From positions 30,040 to 94,039 of the forward strand of contig JABHDE010000007.1 of assembly GCA_018673215.1 (NCBI GenBank): 64,000 nt of DNA, written 5' to 3'. Source of the DNA: Formosa sp. (lineage in GTDB: Bacteria > Bacteroidota > Bacteroidia > Flavobacteriales > Flavobacteriaceae). Position 1 is the stretch's first letter, and each line of letters begins with the position of its first letter. The notes under the pieces are model-generated. The model was not told where the DNA came from, made no database searches, and worked only from the letters and a program-made list of their open reading frames with translations. This document shows positions 9,497 through 18,198 of this stretch, piece by piece. Both the position numbers and the translations under genes were made by a program.

Positions 9497-9799
9497 ATGA
9501 GTGAACGGTTAAAAATAAAATTATCCATAGCCAATAGAGTATATCCATTGACTATTACTCCCGATCAAGAAGAAGGGCTTCGATTAGCCGCTCAAAAAAT
9601 TGATTCGACCATAAGACAATTTGAAAAAAGTTACTCTGTTCAAGATAAGCAAGATGTGTTGGCCATGTGTGCCCTTCAATTTGCCACTCAAAATGAACAA
9701 AAAAATATAGATAAAACAAGTTTAAATGAAGACTTAGAATCCCGTCTGATTGCTGTAGACGAATTATTAGAATCCCATTTAAACAACAACGTTCTTTAA
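9497..9799 (+). CDS. zapA: Cell division protein ZapA
   Basis: A 100-residue ZapA. The N-terminal globular part (about 5-50) carries the conserved segment VYPLTITPDQEEGLRLAAQ and the C-terminal part is a helix that forms the dimer/tetramer coiled coil. ZapA crosslinks FtsZ filaments and stabilises the Z ring. The length matches the family. It is followed within 20 bases by a 6S-like RNA and then rny, the same neighbourhood (zapA then 6S RNA) seen in enterobacteria. Confidence 0.9.
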   Translation: MSERLKIKLSIANRVYPLTITPDQEEGLRLAAQKIDSTIRQFEKSYSVQDKQDVLAMCALQFATQNEQKNIDKTSLNEDLESRLIAVDELLESHLNNNVL

Positions 9800-9809
9800 A
9801 TAACATTAG

Positions 9810-9983
9810 GTTACTGCCTATATTGATCATTTTTTTGATAAACTCAACGGAAATTCTTTAAAAAGGAGTGCGTTTAAGTTGTAAAAGCATGCTGTCCAGT
9901 CACAGATCCTTGATCAGCTTTTCAACTCTAAATCTTGTATTTATGGAGTTTATACAAAGACCAGATTGATATAGGCTTTTTTT
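9810..9983 (+). ncRNA. ssrS: 6S RNA (6S-Flavo type)
   Basis: The 200-base gap between zapA and rny folds into the three-part rod expected of 6S RNA. A closing stem pairs 9816-9828 with 9964-9976 (13 pairs, two of them G-U). A second helix pairs ATAAACTC at 9838-9845 with GAGTTTAT at 9946-9953. An apical hairpin pairs 9877-9888 with 9917-9927 (11 pairs, one bulged base). Between the second helix and the apical hairpin lies a large open bubble (9846-9876 and 9928-9945), as required to mimic an open promoter. A run of seven T follows at 9977-9983. 6S RNA binds RNA polymerase holoenzyme in stationary phase. The 5' end is uncertain because no TAnnTTTG element is suitably placed. Confidence 0.8.
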
Positions 9984-10002
9984 ATAAATTAAACTATCAA
10001 CT

Positions 10003-11580
10003 ATGGAATCCAACACTATACTCATTGTTTTAGGTGCCACTGTTTTAGGATTTGTCCTAGGATTAGTGATTTCTAAAGTCCGTGAAAAAAGCAATGCCTC
10101 TCAAATTACTAAAAATGCAAAACGTGAAGCAAACTCAATTATTTCAAAAGCTAAACTCGAAGGAGATTCAATCAAAAAAGATAAAATATTTCAAGCGAAA
10201 GAACGTTTTTTAGAGTTAAAAACAGAACATGAACAAGTTATTTTGTCTAGAGAGAAAAAAATGAGTGAAGCTGAAAAACGCACTCGTGATAAAGAATCGC
10301 AAATATCTTCTGAACTTTCTAAAAACAAAAAACTATCCATTGACTTTGAATCTAAAATCAAAGACTATGATCACCGTCTACAAATTTTAAACAAACGTAA
10401 AGAAGAAGTCGACAAAGCCCATAAAAGTCAAATTATGCAACTGGAAGTGATTTCTGGATTGTCTGCCGAAGATGCTAAACATCAACTAGTAGAATCTTTA
10501 AAATCAGAAGCAAAAAACGATGCCATGGTCTTTATTCAAGATACCATGGAAGAAGCAAAGCTTACAGCGGAGCAGGATGCTAAGAAAATTATCATTAATA
10601 CCATTCAACGCATCGGTACAGAAGAAGCGGTTGACAATTGTGTGTCTGTATTTAACATAGAGTCTGACGATGTAAAAGGGCGTATTATTGGTCGCGAGGG
10701 CCGTAATATTAGAGCGATTGAAGCTGCAACGGGAGTTGAAATTATTGTGGACGATACACCAGAAGCAATTATTTTATCTTGTTTTGATTCCGTTAGAAGA
10801 GAAGTTGCTCGTTTATCCTTACATAAATTAGTAACTGATGGTCGTATACATCCAGCACGTATTGAAGAGATTGTAAAGAAAACGCAAAAGCAAATTGAAC
10901 AAGAAATTATTGAAGTTGGAAAAAGAACTGTTATCGATTTGGGTATTCATGGCTTACACCCTGAATTAATTAAGACTGTTGGACGAATGAAATACCGTTC
11001 GTCATATGGTCAGAATCTATTACAACACTCAAGAGAAGTTGCCAAATTATGTGGAGTGATGGCCGCCGAATTAGGGATTAACACTAAGCTAGCTAAACGA
11101 GCGGGACTCCTTCATGATATTGGAAAAGTACCAGATGCAGAAGCTGATATGGAAACTCCTCACGCTATTTTAGGAATGCAGTGGGCTGAGAAATATGGAG
11201 AAAATGCAGAGGTTTGTAATGCTATTGGGGCGCACCACGACGAAATTGAAATGAAATCGTTATTATCTCCAATTGTACAAGTTTGTGATGCTATTTCAGG
11301 AGCACGCCCAGGCGCACGCCGTCAAGTTTTAGATTCATACATTCAACGTTTAAAAGATTTAGAAGAAATCGCTTTCGGATTTAGTGGAGTTCAAAAAGCT
11401 TATGCAATTCAAGCAGGTCGTGAACTTCGAGTGATTGTAGAAAGTGAAAAAGTAAGCGATGAAAAAGCTGGAAACTTATCTTTTGAAATTTCTCAAAAAA
11501 TTCAAACAGATATGACCTACCCTGGACAAGTAAAAGTCACAGTCATCCGTGAAACACGTGCGGTGAATATTGCTAAATAA
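10003..11580 (+). CDS. rny: Ribonuclease Y
   Basis: A 525-residue membrane-anchored endoribonuclease. It has an N-terminal transmembrane helix (about 5-23), a long charged coiled coil (30-200), a KH RNA-binding domain starting near residue 222 ([10 protein letters not shown] motif) and an HD metal-dependent phosphodiesterase domain with HDIGK near 371. The length and domain order are those of RNase Y from Bacillus and Bacteroidota, where it initiates mRNA decay. The ATG at 10003 puts the membrane helix at the very N-terminus. A strong bidirectional terminator follows. Confidence 0.95.
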   Translation: MESNTILIVLGATVLGFVLGLVISKVREKSNASQITKNAKREANSIISKAKLEGDSIKKDKIFQAKERFLELKTEHEQVILSREKKMSEAEKRTRDKESQISSELSKNKKLSIDFESKIKDYDHRLQILNKRKEEVDKAHKSQIMQLEVISGLSAEDAKHQLVESLKSEAKNDAMVFIQDTMEEAKLTAEQDAKKIIINTIQRIGTEEAVDNCVSVFNIESDDVKGRIIGREGRNIRAIEAATGVEIIVDDTPEAIILSCFDSVRREVARLSLHKLVTDGRIHPARIEEIVKKTQKQIEQEIIEVGKRTVIDLGIHGLHPELIKTVGRMKYRSSYGQNLLQHSREVAKLCGVMAAELGINTKLAKRAGLLHDIGKVPDAEADMETPHAILGMQWAEKYGENAEVCNAIGAHHDEIEMKSLLSPIVQVCDAISGARPGARRQVLDSYIQRLKDLEEIAFGFSGVQKAYAIQAGRELRVIVESEKVSDEKAGNLSFEISQKIQTDMTYPGQVKVTVIRETRAVNIAK

Positions 11581-11603
11581 AATAATAGGTATTTTAGGAG
11601 TTA

Positions 11604-11631
11604 AAAAAAGCAGCTTTCGGGTTGCTTTTTT
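11604..11631. terminator. Bidirectional terminator between rny and xerD
   Basis: A-rich left arm AAAAAAGCAGC and right arm GTTGCTTTTTT form a stem closed by a short TTTCGG loop and flanked by A- and T-runs, so it can work in both directions. Its right edge overlaps the last codons of xerD. Confidence 0.8.
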
Positions 11632-12526
11632 AGGCTCTAGGGTGAAATTTTAACATGGCGTCTTTAAGATGGCTCTTATCAACGTGCATGTAGATTTCGG
11701 TTGTAGTAATACTTTCGTGCCCTAACATCATCTGAATGGCTCTCAAATCAGCCCCATTTTCTAGAAGATGGGTTGCAAAGGAATGCCTGAAGGTGTGCGG
11801 AGAAATATTTTTTTTAATTTCTGCTTTAGCTCCCAAGGTTTTTACAATAGTACAAATCATTGCCCTGCTGAGTTGCTTGCCACGACGGTTTAAAAATAAG
11901 GTATCGTTAAATGGAGTAGCAATCTTCATTTGTACTCGGACATGGTTTTTGTATAAATTGATGTATTTTTGGGTCAATGGTCCAATTGGAACAAAGCGTT
12001 GTTTGTTGCCTTTTCCAGTGACCTTTATGAAGCCTTCATCAAAAAATAAATCTGAAATCTTAAGCTCTGTAAGTTCGCTCACACGAAGTCCACAGCTGTA
12101 CAGAGTTTCGATAATGGCGCGGTTGCGTTCGCCTTGAGGGCTGCTTAAGTCAATTGCTTCTACAATACGATCTATATCTTTAACCGATAGGGTATCGGGT
12201 AATTTACGACCTATTTTAGGGGCTTCAATACGTTCCAAAGGATTGGACTCAGTATAATTTTCAAAGATCAGATAATCATAAAAACTACGCAAACCAGAAA
12301 TGAGTCTCGATTGAGTTCTTGGATTCAGTTCTTTTGCCATTTCATAGATAAATCCTTGTAGGTGTTCTGTTGTAATTTGAAGGGGACTAAGCTGCATATC
12401 GTTTGTTTCAAGATATTGTATCAGCTTATGAACATCATGAGTATAGTTGTTTACAGTGTGTATGGACATGCCGCGCTCAATTTTTAGATATAAAGCAAAA
12501 TCTTTTAAGGCATTATTCCACTTCAT
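11630..12526 (-). CDS. xerD: Site-specific tyrosine recombinase XerD
   Basis: A 298-residue tyrosine recombinase with an N-terminal core-binding SAM-like domain (about 5-90) and a catalytic domain. All six catalytic residues are visible: Arg148 in CGLRVSEL, Lys172, His244 and Arg247 in HTFRH, His270 in LGHES and the nucleophile Tyr279. XerD acts with a partner at dif sites to resolve chromosome dimers, activated by FtsK, which is encoded in this window. The length and motif wording are those of chromosomal XerD, not of phage or conjugative-element integrases. Confidence 0.9.
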   Translation of the reverse strand: MKWNNALKDFALYLKIERGMSIHTVNNYTHDVHKLIQYLETNDMQLSPLQITTEHLQGFIYEMAKELNPRTQSRLISGLRSFYDYLIFENYTESNPLERIEAPKIGRKLPDTLSVKDIDRIVEAIDLSSPQGERNRAIIETLYSCGLRVSELTELKISDLFFDEGFIKVTGKGNKQRFVPIGPLTQKYINLYKNHVRVQMKIATPFNDTLFLNRRGKQLSRAMICTIVKTLGAKAEIKKNISPHTFRHSFATHLLENGADLRAIQMMLGHESITTTEIYMHVDKSHLKDAMLKFHPRA

Positions 12527-12540
12527 TAGACTGTTTTTTA

Positions 12541-12910
12541 AATATTTTTAATTTGATTGTAATTGCCCACGTCCTGTAAACAAATATAACAAAGGTATTT
12601 TATAAATACAGCCTTGGTCTAAAAAAACCAATTCTGTTGTTAATCATTCATAAATAATAAATCGTCATTACTTTTTTGTTTGACAATTATAAAAACATTT
12701 TAAATCAAGTTGTGATTCATTAATTTTAAGCTATTAACCATAGATATTATAAAATGGAGTAAAAGAATTTGCTGCGAATATTGGGTGTGTTTTTTAACGC
12801 TCTTGATGGTTAAATTTTAGGGAAAGAAATCAAGAAACTGTGTGGGATTAAATAATTAATTTTATCTATCCATACCATAGAAAGTAATGTTTCAACACTC
12901 ATAAAATAAA
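12541..12910. other. AT-rich gap between xerD and tRNA-Ser
   Basis: About 370 bases without a credible gene on either strand. At the xerD end, two TAnnTTTG-like octamers occur on the minus strand (12581-12588 and 12590-12597), the former being the likely xerD promoter element. No RNA fold, repeat or gene remnant was recognised in the rest. Confidence 0.5.
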
Positions 12911-12936
12911 AAATCCGAAACATAAGTTTCGGATTT
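12911..12936 (-). terminator. Terminator of tRNA-Ser
   Basis: A perfect 11-base-pair stem (12911-12921 with 12926-12936) with an ATAA loop lies seven bases beyond the 3' end of the tRNA. A- and T-runs flank both sides, so it could also work in the plus direction. Confidence 0.85.
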
Positions 12937-12942
12937 TTTTTG

Positions 12943-13027
12943 CGGAGAATGAGGGATTCGAACCCCCGGAGGTGTGACCCTCAACAGTTTTCAAGACTGC
13001 CGCATTCGACCACTCTGCCAATTCTCC
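12943..13027 (-). tRNA. tRNA-Ser (anticodon UGA)
   Basis: An 85-base class II tRNA. The acceptor arms GGAGAAT (13021-13027, minus strand) and ATTCTCC (12944-12950) pair over seven bases and the discriminator is G. The anticodon loop reads CTTGAAA, giving anticodon TGA (UGA), which decodes UCA-type serine codons. The long variable arm between the anticodon and T arms is typical of tRNA-Ser, and the T-loop reads GGTTCGAATCC. A complete CCA tail is not encoded (the genome continues CA after the discriminator), so the end must be added by nucleotidyltransferase. Confidence 0.95.
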
Positions 13028-13036
13028 AACGGGCTG

Positions 13037-13067
13037 CAAATATAAAAGGGTTTTTAGTTCTATCAAA
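13037..13067 (-). promoter_or_regulatory. Promoter of tRNA-Ser
   Basis: On the minus strand TTTG (13064-13067), a 19-base spacer and TATATTTG (13037-13044) form a full consensus promoter, ending nine bases before the mature 5' end of the tRNA. Confidence 0.8.
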
Positions 13068-13153
13068 TACTTTTAGTAATTATTTTTAAAAAAAATTCAT
13101 CTATTTTAAGCAATTATTAAGATTATTTTTTACCGAACCGTTTTAAAATTATT

Positions 13154-13161
13154 TACTTTTG
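13154..13161 (+). promoter_or_regulatory. -7 element of the nitroreductase/kdnA operon
   Basis: TACTTTTG is an exact TAnnTTTG match 15 bases before the ATG at 13177. It contains the TTG at 13159 that an automatic gene caller may take as the start, so that start is unlikely. A good -33 TTTG is not visible. Confidence 0.6.
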
Positions 13162-13176
13162 GAAAAAACCTTACCT

Positions 13177-13809
13177 ATGAATATTTTAAAAGCCCTTGAA
13201 TGGCGTTATGCAACAAAAAAATTTGATTCTGAAGCTATTATTCCAGAAGAAACGATTGCTTTACTAAAAAATGCCTTCAACCTAACGGCAAGTTCTTACG
13301 GACTTCAACCGGTTAAATTACTACTGGTTAGTAATAAATCAATTTTAAATGATTTAGTTCCTTTGTCTATGAATCAAAAGCAAGTAGGTCAGGCGTCGCA
13401 TCTGTGTGTATTTTGTGTTGAAACCAATATTGATGAAGCCTATATCAGAGCCTTTTTTGATCGCATCATTTCTATTAACAATACTCCAGATGAAGTTTTA
13501 GATCCATTTCGAAGCAGTGTTATAAGTAGTTTTGAACAAAAATCAGAAGATGAAATTTTTAAATGGGGTGCTAAACAAGCCTATTTAGCGATGGGGAACA
13601 TGCTCACTGTATGTGCTACTCAAGAAATTGATGCTTGTCCGATGGAAGGTTTTAATCCTGCTGAATACGACCGCTATTTAAAGCTTAATGAGCAAGGCCT
13701 ACGTTCAGTACTTGTGATGCCCATTGGATACCGTGCATCAGATGATATGTTTGGCACAATGAAAAAAGTACGTAAACCCCTAAATGAATCAATAATAGAA
13801 CTTAAATAA
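13177..13809 (+). CDS. NAD(P)H-dependent oxidoreductase of the nitroreductase family
   Basis: A 210-residue flavoprotein of the nitroreductase/NfsB superfamily. The N-terminal WRYATKKFD segment is the FMN-binding signature, and GMGNML- and PIGYRA-like stretches (about 150 and 187) match the rest of the FMN pocket. Such enzymes reduce quinones, nitroaromatics or flavin-linked substrates with NAD(P)H; the physiological substrate is unknown. The ATG at 13177 is chosen because the upstream TTG at 13159 lies inside the promoter element. The KdnA-like aminotransferase gene starts seven bases after its stop, so both are probably one transcript. Confidence 0.88.
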   Translation: MNILKALEWRYATKKFDSEAIIPEETIALLKNAFNLTASSYGLQPVKLLLVSNKSILNDLVPLSMNQKQVGQASHLCVFCVETNIDEAYIRAFFDRIISINNTPDEVLDPFRSSVISSFEQKSEDEIFKWGAKQAYLAMGNMLTVCATQEIDACPMEGFNPAEYDRYLKLNEQGLRSVLVMPIGYRASDDMFGTMKKVRKPLNESIIELK

Positions 13810-13816
13810 ACCTACT

Positions 13817-15013
13817 ATGCCCGGATTTGAACTTTTTGGCGTTGCCGAACGAAACGAAGTAAATGATGTATTAGACAGTGGCGTTTTAATGCGCTATGGA
13901 TTTGACGGTATGCGACAAGGCCACTGGAAAGCAAAAGAATTAGAACAAGCCATTCAATCTCGTTTTGAAGTAAACCATGCCCAATTACTTTCGAGCGGAA
14001 CCGCTGCGGTAAGTCTTGCACTCGCATCTGCAGGCATCGGAGCTGGTGATGAAGTTATTATGCCATGCTTTACATTTGTGGCAAGTTTCGAAGCCATTCT
14101 TATGTTGGGAGCGACCCCTATTCTTGTTGATATTGACGATACTTTGACTTTAGATATTGAGGCTGTCAAAGCGGCTGTCACACCTAAAACCAAAGCTGTT
14201 ATGTGTGTGCACATGTGTGGAAGTATGGGAGATTTAGACGCTTTAAAAAAGATATGTAATGAACACAATCTATTTCTTATCGAAGATGCCTGTCAAGCAA
14301 TAGGAGGGACCTACAAAGGAAAAGCTCTTGGTACCGTTGGGGACTTGGGTTGTTTTTCGTTTGATTTTGTTAAAACCGTTACTTGTGGAGAAGGAGGGGT
14401 AGTTATTACTAACAATAAAGAATTTTACACTCATTCCGATCAATATAGCGATCATGGACACGATCATGAAGGAAATGATAGAGGTGCAGAAACCCATCCA
14501 ATTTTAGGTTATAATTTTCGTATTTCAGAGTTAAATGCTGCCGTGGGTGTTGCACAATTTGGTCGTTTAGATGAATTTTTAGCAATTCAAAAAAAGCATT
14601 ATACAATAATAAGAAATGAGTTGTCTAACATCGCAGGTGTCAGTTTCAGAACCGTTCCAGAAGGAGGTGAAGAAAGTTATGCGTTTTTGAATTTCTTTTT
14701 AAAGGATTTAGAAACGGCTCGAAATGTAAATAAGGCATTTAAAACTAATGGGATAGATGTATGTTTTCACTATTTTGATAACAACTGGCATTACATCCGG
14801 AAATGGGAACATCTAAAAACACAAAAATCTTTATTCCCTTTAAGTCAAGAAGTCAAAAATGGATTAGCGTATTTAAAAGATAAAAATTTTGATAAATCTG
14901 ACCATTTTATAGGACGAAATTTATCATGTTTAATTAAACTGTCTTGGACAGAATCAGAGGTGAAACAAAGAGCTCAAACCATGGCTAAACTCATTTCAGA
15001 AGCAATTGCTTAA
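13817..15013 (+). CDS. kdnA: 8-amino-3,8-dideoxy-Kdo transaminase (KdnA-like DegT/DnrJ aminotransferase)
   Basis: A 398-residue fold-type I PLP aminotransferase of the DegT/DnrJ/EryC1 family. Lys186 in SFDFVKTVTCGEGG is the PLP lysine, and Asp157 and Gln160 contact the ring. The N-terminal MPGFELFG opening, the VHMCGSM segment and the SDHGHDH histidine cluster (about 213-219) closely resemble, from memory, Shewanella KdnA, which turns 8-oxo-Kdo into 8-amino-3,8-dideoxy-Kdo with glutamate. The window also encodes a KdnB-like oxidase and KdsB, supporting this reading over a generic sugar aminotransferase. The gene follows a nitroreductase gene by seven bases, and its stop interlocks with that of convergent ribB. 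Confidence 0.8.
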   Translation: MPGFELFGVAERNEVNDVLDSGVLMRYGFDGMRQGHWKAKELEQAIQSRFEVNHAQLLSSGTAAVSLALASAGIGAGDEVIMPCFTFVASFEAILMLGATPILVDIDDTLTLDIEAVKAAVTPKTKAVMCVHMCGSMGDLDALKKICNEHNLFLIEDACQAIGGTYKGKALGTVGDLGCFSFDFVKTVTCGEGGVVITNNKEFYTHSDQYSDHGHDHEGNDRGAETHPILGYNFRISELNAAVGVAQFGRLDEFLAIQKKHYTIIRNELSNIAGVSFRTVPEGGEESYAFLNFFLKDLETARNVNKAFKTNGIDVCFHYFDNNWHYIRKWEHLKTQKSLFPLSQEVKNGLAYLKDKNFDKSDHFIGRNLSCLIKLSWTESEVKQRAQTMAKLISEAIA

Positions 15014-16164
15014 TAATTAATGTAGTCAACAATTTCTAATCCATACCCTATAATACCCACACGTTTAGTCCGCTCACTGTTAGAAATAAGACCTAGCTTG
15101 TGAATATTCAAATCGTGAAGGATTTGTGCACCAATTCCAAAATCTTTTGAGTCCATTACAATGCTAGGAGATTTGGTGACCTTTCCTTTTTGTTGCATGT
15201 TTTTCACAATTTCCAATCGCTTTAAAAGGTTGGCGGGCTGACTCACTTGATTGATGAATAGAATGGCTCCTTTTCTGTGCTTATTAATCAACTGAAACAT
15301 ACTGTCTAGTTGTTGGTCAGCATCGTTTGTTAGCGTCCCTAATACATCGTTGTTGACAAGTGAAGAATTAATTCGTGTTGGAACCGTTTCGTTTGTACTC
15401 CAAGTGCCTTTAGTTAATGCAATATGAACTGAATCGTTTGTAGTCTGTTGATAAGCTCTCAATCTAAAATCACCAAAACGTGTTTCAATTTGAAAATCTT
15501 GTTTTTTCTTGATCAAAGAATCATGCTCCATTCGGTAGGCTACTAAATCTTCAATAGAAATTATTTTTAAATCGAATTTTTCAGCGACTATTCTTAACTC
15601 TGGAAGTCGTGCCATTGATCCGTCATCATTCAAAATTTCTACTAAAATTCCTGCAGGCTCCAATCCAGCTAAGCGTGCTAAATCTACTGCAGCTTCTGTA
15701 TGACCTGTACGACGTAGAACTCCACCATTTTTTGCTTTTAAAGGAAAAATATGACCTGGACGTCCTAAATCGTGCGGTTTAGTATTTGGATCAACTAATG
15801 ATTTAATTGTTTTAGAACGGTCTGATGTAGAAATTCCGGTCGTACATCCATTTCCAATCAAATCTACAGAAACTGTAAATTGCGTGTTATGCAATACCGT
15901 ATTGTTTTGTACCATCATGTTAAGACCTAATTCATCACATCTGGTTTCAGTTAGAGGAGCACATATCAAACCACGCCCGTGTAATGCCATGAAATTAATC
16001 ATCTCAGGAGTAACTTTTTCAGCAGCGGCAATAAAATCACCTTCATTTTCTCTATTTTCATCATCAACAACGACTACTACTTTGCCTAATCGAATGTCAT
16101 TAATAGCATCTTCAATACTATTTAAGTTGGTATTTGATTTTGTTTTTTGCTCTGAAATTGACAT
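15010..16164 (-). CDS. ribB: 3,4-dihydroxy-2-butanone-4-phosphate synthase with a degenerate GTP cyclohydrolase II domain
   Basis: A 384-residue protein with the RibBA layout. The N-terminal RibB domain (about 15-215) is intact: DDENRENEGD at 34-43 holds the acidic metal-binding residues, and the RTGHTEAAVDLARL segment carries the catalytic residues. It converts ribulose 5-phosphate to the four-carbon unit of riboflavin. The C-terminal GTP cyclohydrolase II-like domain (about 225-384) has lost its zinc cysteines (SSLVNNDVLGTLTNDADQQL stands where CLTGDxxxSxRCDCG is expected) and its QEGRGIGL motif. A separate RibA must do the first step. It follows the lptF/G-like gene in the same direction. 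Confidence 0.88.
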   Translation of the reverse strand: MSISEQKTKSNTNLNSIEDAINDIRLGKVVVVVDDENRENEGDFIAAAEKVTPEMINFMALHGRGLICAPLTETRCDELGLNMMVQNNTVLHNTQFTVSVDLIGNGCTTGISTSDRSKTIKSLVDPNTKPHDLGRPGHIFPLKAKNGGVLRRTGHTEAAVDLARLAGLEPAGILVEILNDDGSMARLPELRIVAEKFDLKIISIEDLVAYRMEHDSLIKKKQDFQIETRFGDFRLRAYQQTTNDSVHIALTKGTWSTNETVPTRINSSLVNNDVLGTLTNDADQQLDSMFQLINKHRKGAILFINQVSQPANLLKRLEIVKNMQQKGKVTKSPSIVMDSKDFGIGAQILHDLNIHKLGLISNSERTKRVGIIGYGLEIVDYINY

Positions 16165-16207
16165 TGTGTTTTTATTTTTGGTAAAGATATTACAACTAAT
16201 TCAATCG

Positions 16208-18190
16208 TTAGGATATTTTCAATAAATCTTCTTTCATTTTCTTTATGAAAAAGGGTCTGTAAAGAAAAAATAAAGGAATTCCTAAAATAATGAAGACGAA
16301 AGAGTTTGTTAAAAATTTAATAGATAATAATTTGTAAAAATCAGATTGATTTGAAGTTGATTTTTGGAACACCACAACAAAAAATATCAGACCTAAAATG
16401 GCAAATCCGCTAGTTATTTTTCCAATTATTGGAATCCCATTTTCAGCTAAAATTGAACCTCCTAAGCCTAGAATAATTGTAAGTATATTTAAAACAAGGG
16501 CTAGTTTAGAGTTTTCTTTGAAATCGATAAAAAGGCGTAAGGCATTTTCATATTTCTGGTTAGACAAATTACCTCCCAATTTTAGTTCTAATTCACTAAT
16601 ACCTCTAGAATTTAAGATTTTTATAGCAGTTTGTCTGTAATTTAAGGAAAGTCCAAACTGTCTAAAATTTTTAATAATATCAATCAATTTTTTATTATCA
16701 AATCCATCTAATTCGGAAGTATTTTCTGAAGAAAGTTGTAGGGTATCTACAATTTCTGTATCTGATTTTGAAGTGACTAAACGCTTCAAAGGGATCAAAA
16801 CACTATCAAAATCAATCAATGCGCGGTCTTTTGTCGCGCGGTTGGTTAAATAAATGCTAAAAGGTAGTAGTATTAAAGAGGATAGCCAGGCAGCTAATAC
16901 AGGATCTACACTGCTATCTTCCGAACTATTTTTGGCAAATAGTCCAATAAAGTGATAGGTCAAAAATATAAGTATAGCTATGACTAATGGCAATCCAATA
17001 CCGCCCTTGCGGATTAATGCTCCCAAAGGTGCTCCCACAAAGAATAAAATTATACATGACAGGCCTAAAGCAAACTTATCGTGTAAGGCTACGACATGTT
17101 TGTTGACTGTCACAAGAGAGTCTAACATTGTTTTTGATTTGGAGGTCAACTCCTTTTTAGCTGTTTTAGTCGTGTTTAACGCTAAATCTATCAATTGAAT
17201 ACTTTTGCGTTCATCATACAACTTTAAAATATCCACATTTTCAGTAATAGAATCCAGTTCGCTTACTTTGTAATTCTGATTTAAAGTGTGGTGGTTGGTA
17301 CGCTTTAACATCGTTTCTGAAAACGTTGTTAAAACGTCACTTCTCTTCACGTTTAGGGAGTCAATTGCAGTTTTTAAATCTACTACATTTAACATCGTAT
17401 GCTTGGTAATACTTTCTTTACTTTCAAAATCTATATTGTTGAATTGAGATACATCAATATTAATAATATATTTTTCAAACGTACTTTTTACCAGCGGTCT
17501 GTTCTTTGTTCGCTTTGTATAGTCTTTATGCTGAATCTCATCGTAATAATTTCCGTCAAATAAGACGAGTTGTAATACGTCAGATGTTTCATTACTAATA
17601 AACTCTCCAGTATTTGCTTTGATCACAGTAAAGTTTCCTGAAAACGAACCTTTTTTCTGGTGAATGATCACGTCTCTTAAGAATTCTCCATTTTCACCAC
17701 TCTTTTCGGCTACCTTTATATTAATTTCGTTCAGTTGATTAAACTGACCTTCAGCGATGGCCATTGCGGGTTTTACTTTAGCAATATTTCTTCTCAGACT
17801 GTAAAAATTAAATTCAGCGAATGGAATTACACTGTTTGCAAAGAAAAAACTAATGACTGCTAAAAACACTATAAAAACACTCAGGCTTTTCATGGCACGT
17901 TGAAGAGAAATCCCTGTAGATTTCATTGCTGCAAATTCATAGTTTTCTGAAAACCCTCCAAATACCATTATAGATGCTAGAAGAATTGTTAGGGGTAAAA
18001 CCAAGACTACAATACGAGGTGAAACATAGAGTAAGAACTTAAGGACAACTTCTATTTCTAAATCTTTCCCTGCAAGTTCCGAAATATATACCCATACTGA
18101 TTGTAATATAAAAATCATCATCAGTATCGTGAATACACTGAAAAATGTTTTTAAATAAGTTGTCAGGATGTATCGGTCTAAAATTTTCAA
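16208..18190 (-). CDS. LptF/LptG family permease with C-terminal membrane extension
   Basis: A 660-residue inner membrane protein of the YjgP/YjgQ family, which with LptB extracts lipopolysaccharide from the inner membrane. Three N-terminal helices (about 12-122) precede a periplasmic beta-jellyroll region (about 130-365) and a second helix group (about 367-455). Beyond the family's usual end (about 360 residues in E. coli) comes a cytoplasmic stretch (about 465-560) and a further hydrophobic region (about 563-650) with three or four helices. LptF and LptG cannot be told apart here. It lies between lolA-like and ribB genes, with nine bases to the former. Confidence 0.85.
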   Translation of the reverse strand: MKILDRYILTTYLKTFFSVFTILMMIFILQSVWVYISELAGKDLEIEVVLKFLLYVSPRIVVLVLPLTILLASIMVFGGFSENYEFAAMKSTGISLQRAMKSLSVFIVFLAVISFFFANSVIPFAEFNFYSLRRNIAKVKPAMAIAEGQFNQLNEINIKVAEKSGENGEFLRDVIIHQKKGSFSGNFTVIKANTGEFISNETSDVLQLVLFDGNYYDEIQHKDYTKRTKNRPLVKSTFEKYIINIDVSQFNNIDFESKESITKHTMLNVVDLKTAIDSLNVKRSDVLTTFSETMLKRTNHHTLNQNYKVSELDSITENVDILKLYDERKSIQLIDLALNTTKTAKKELTSKSKTMLDSLVTVNKHVVALHDKFALGLSCIILFFVGAPLGALIRKGGIGLPLVIAILIFLTYHFIGLFAKNSSEDSSVDPVLAAWLSSLILLPFSIYLTNRATKDRALIDFDSVLIPLKRLVTSKSDTEIVDTLQLSSENTSELDGFDNKKLIDIIKNFRQFGLSLNYRQTAIKILNSRGISELELKLGGNLSNQKYENALRLFIDFKENSKLALVLNILTIILGLGGSILAENGIPIIGKITSGFAILGLIFFVVVFQKSTSNQSDFYKLLSIKFLTNSFVFIILGIPLFFLYRPFFIKKMKEDLLKIS

Positions 18191-18198
18191 AATAATAC

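Noticed and set aside
11630..12526. Integrase of a mobile element next to a tRNA gene
   Set aside because: A tyrosine recombinase near a tRNA gene can mark an integrated element, but size and motif wording fit chromosomal XerD, the tRNA end is not duplicated nearby, and the surroundings are housekeeping genes.
12541..12910. Hidden small gene or RNA before tRNA-Ser
   Set aside because: No frame with credible composition and no stable fold could be seen on either strand.
16165..16207. FMN riboswitch before ribB
   Set aside because: Only 43 bases separate the two genes, far too short for an FMN aptamer, and no conserved motif is present.
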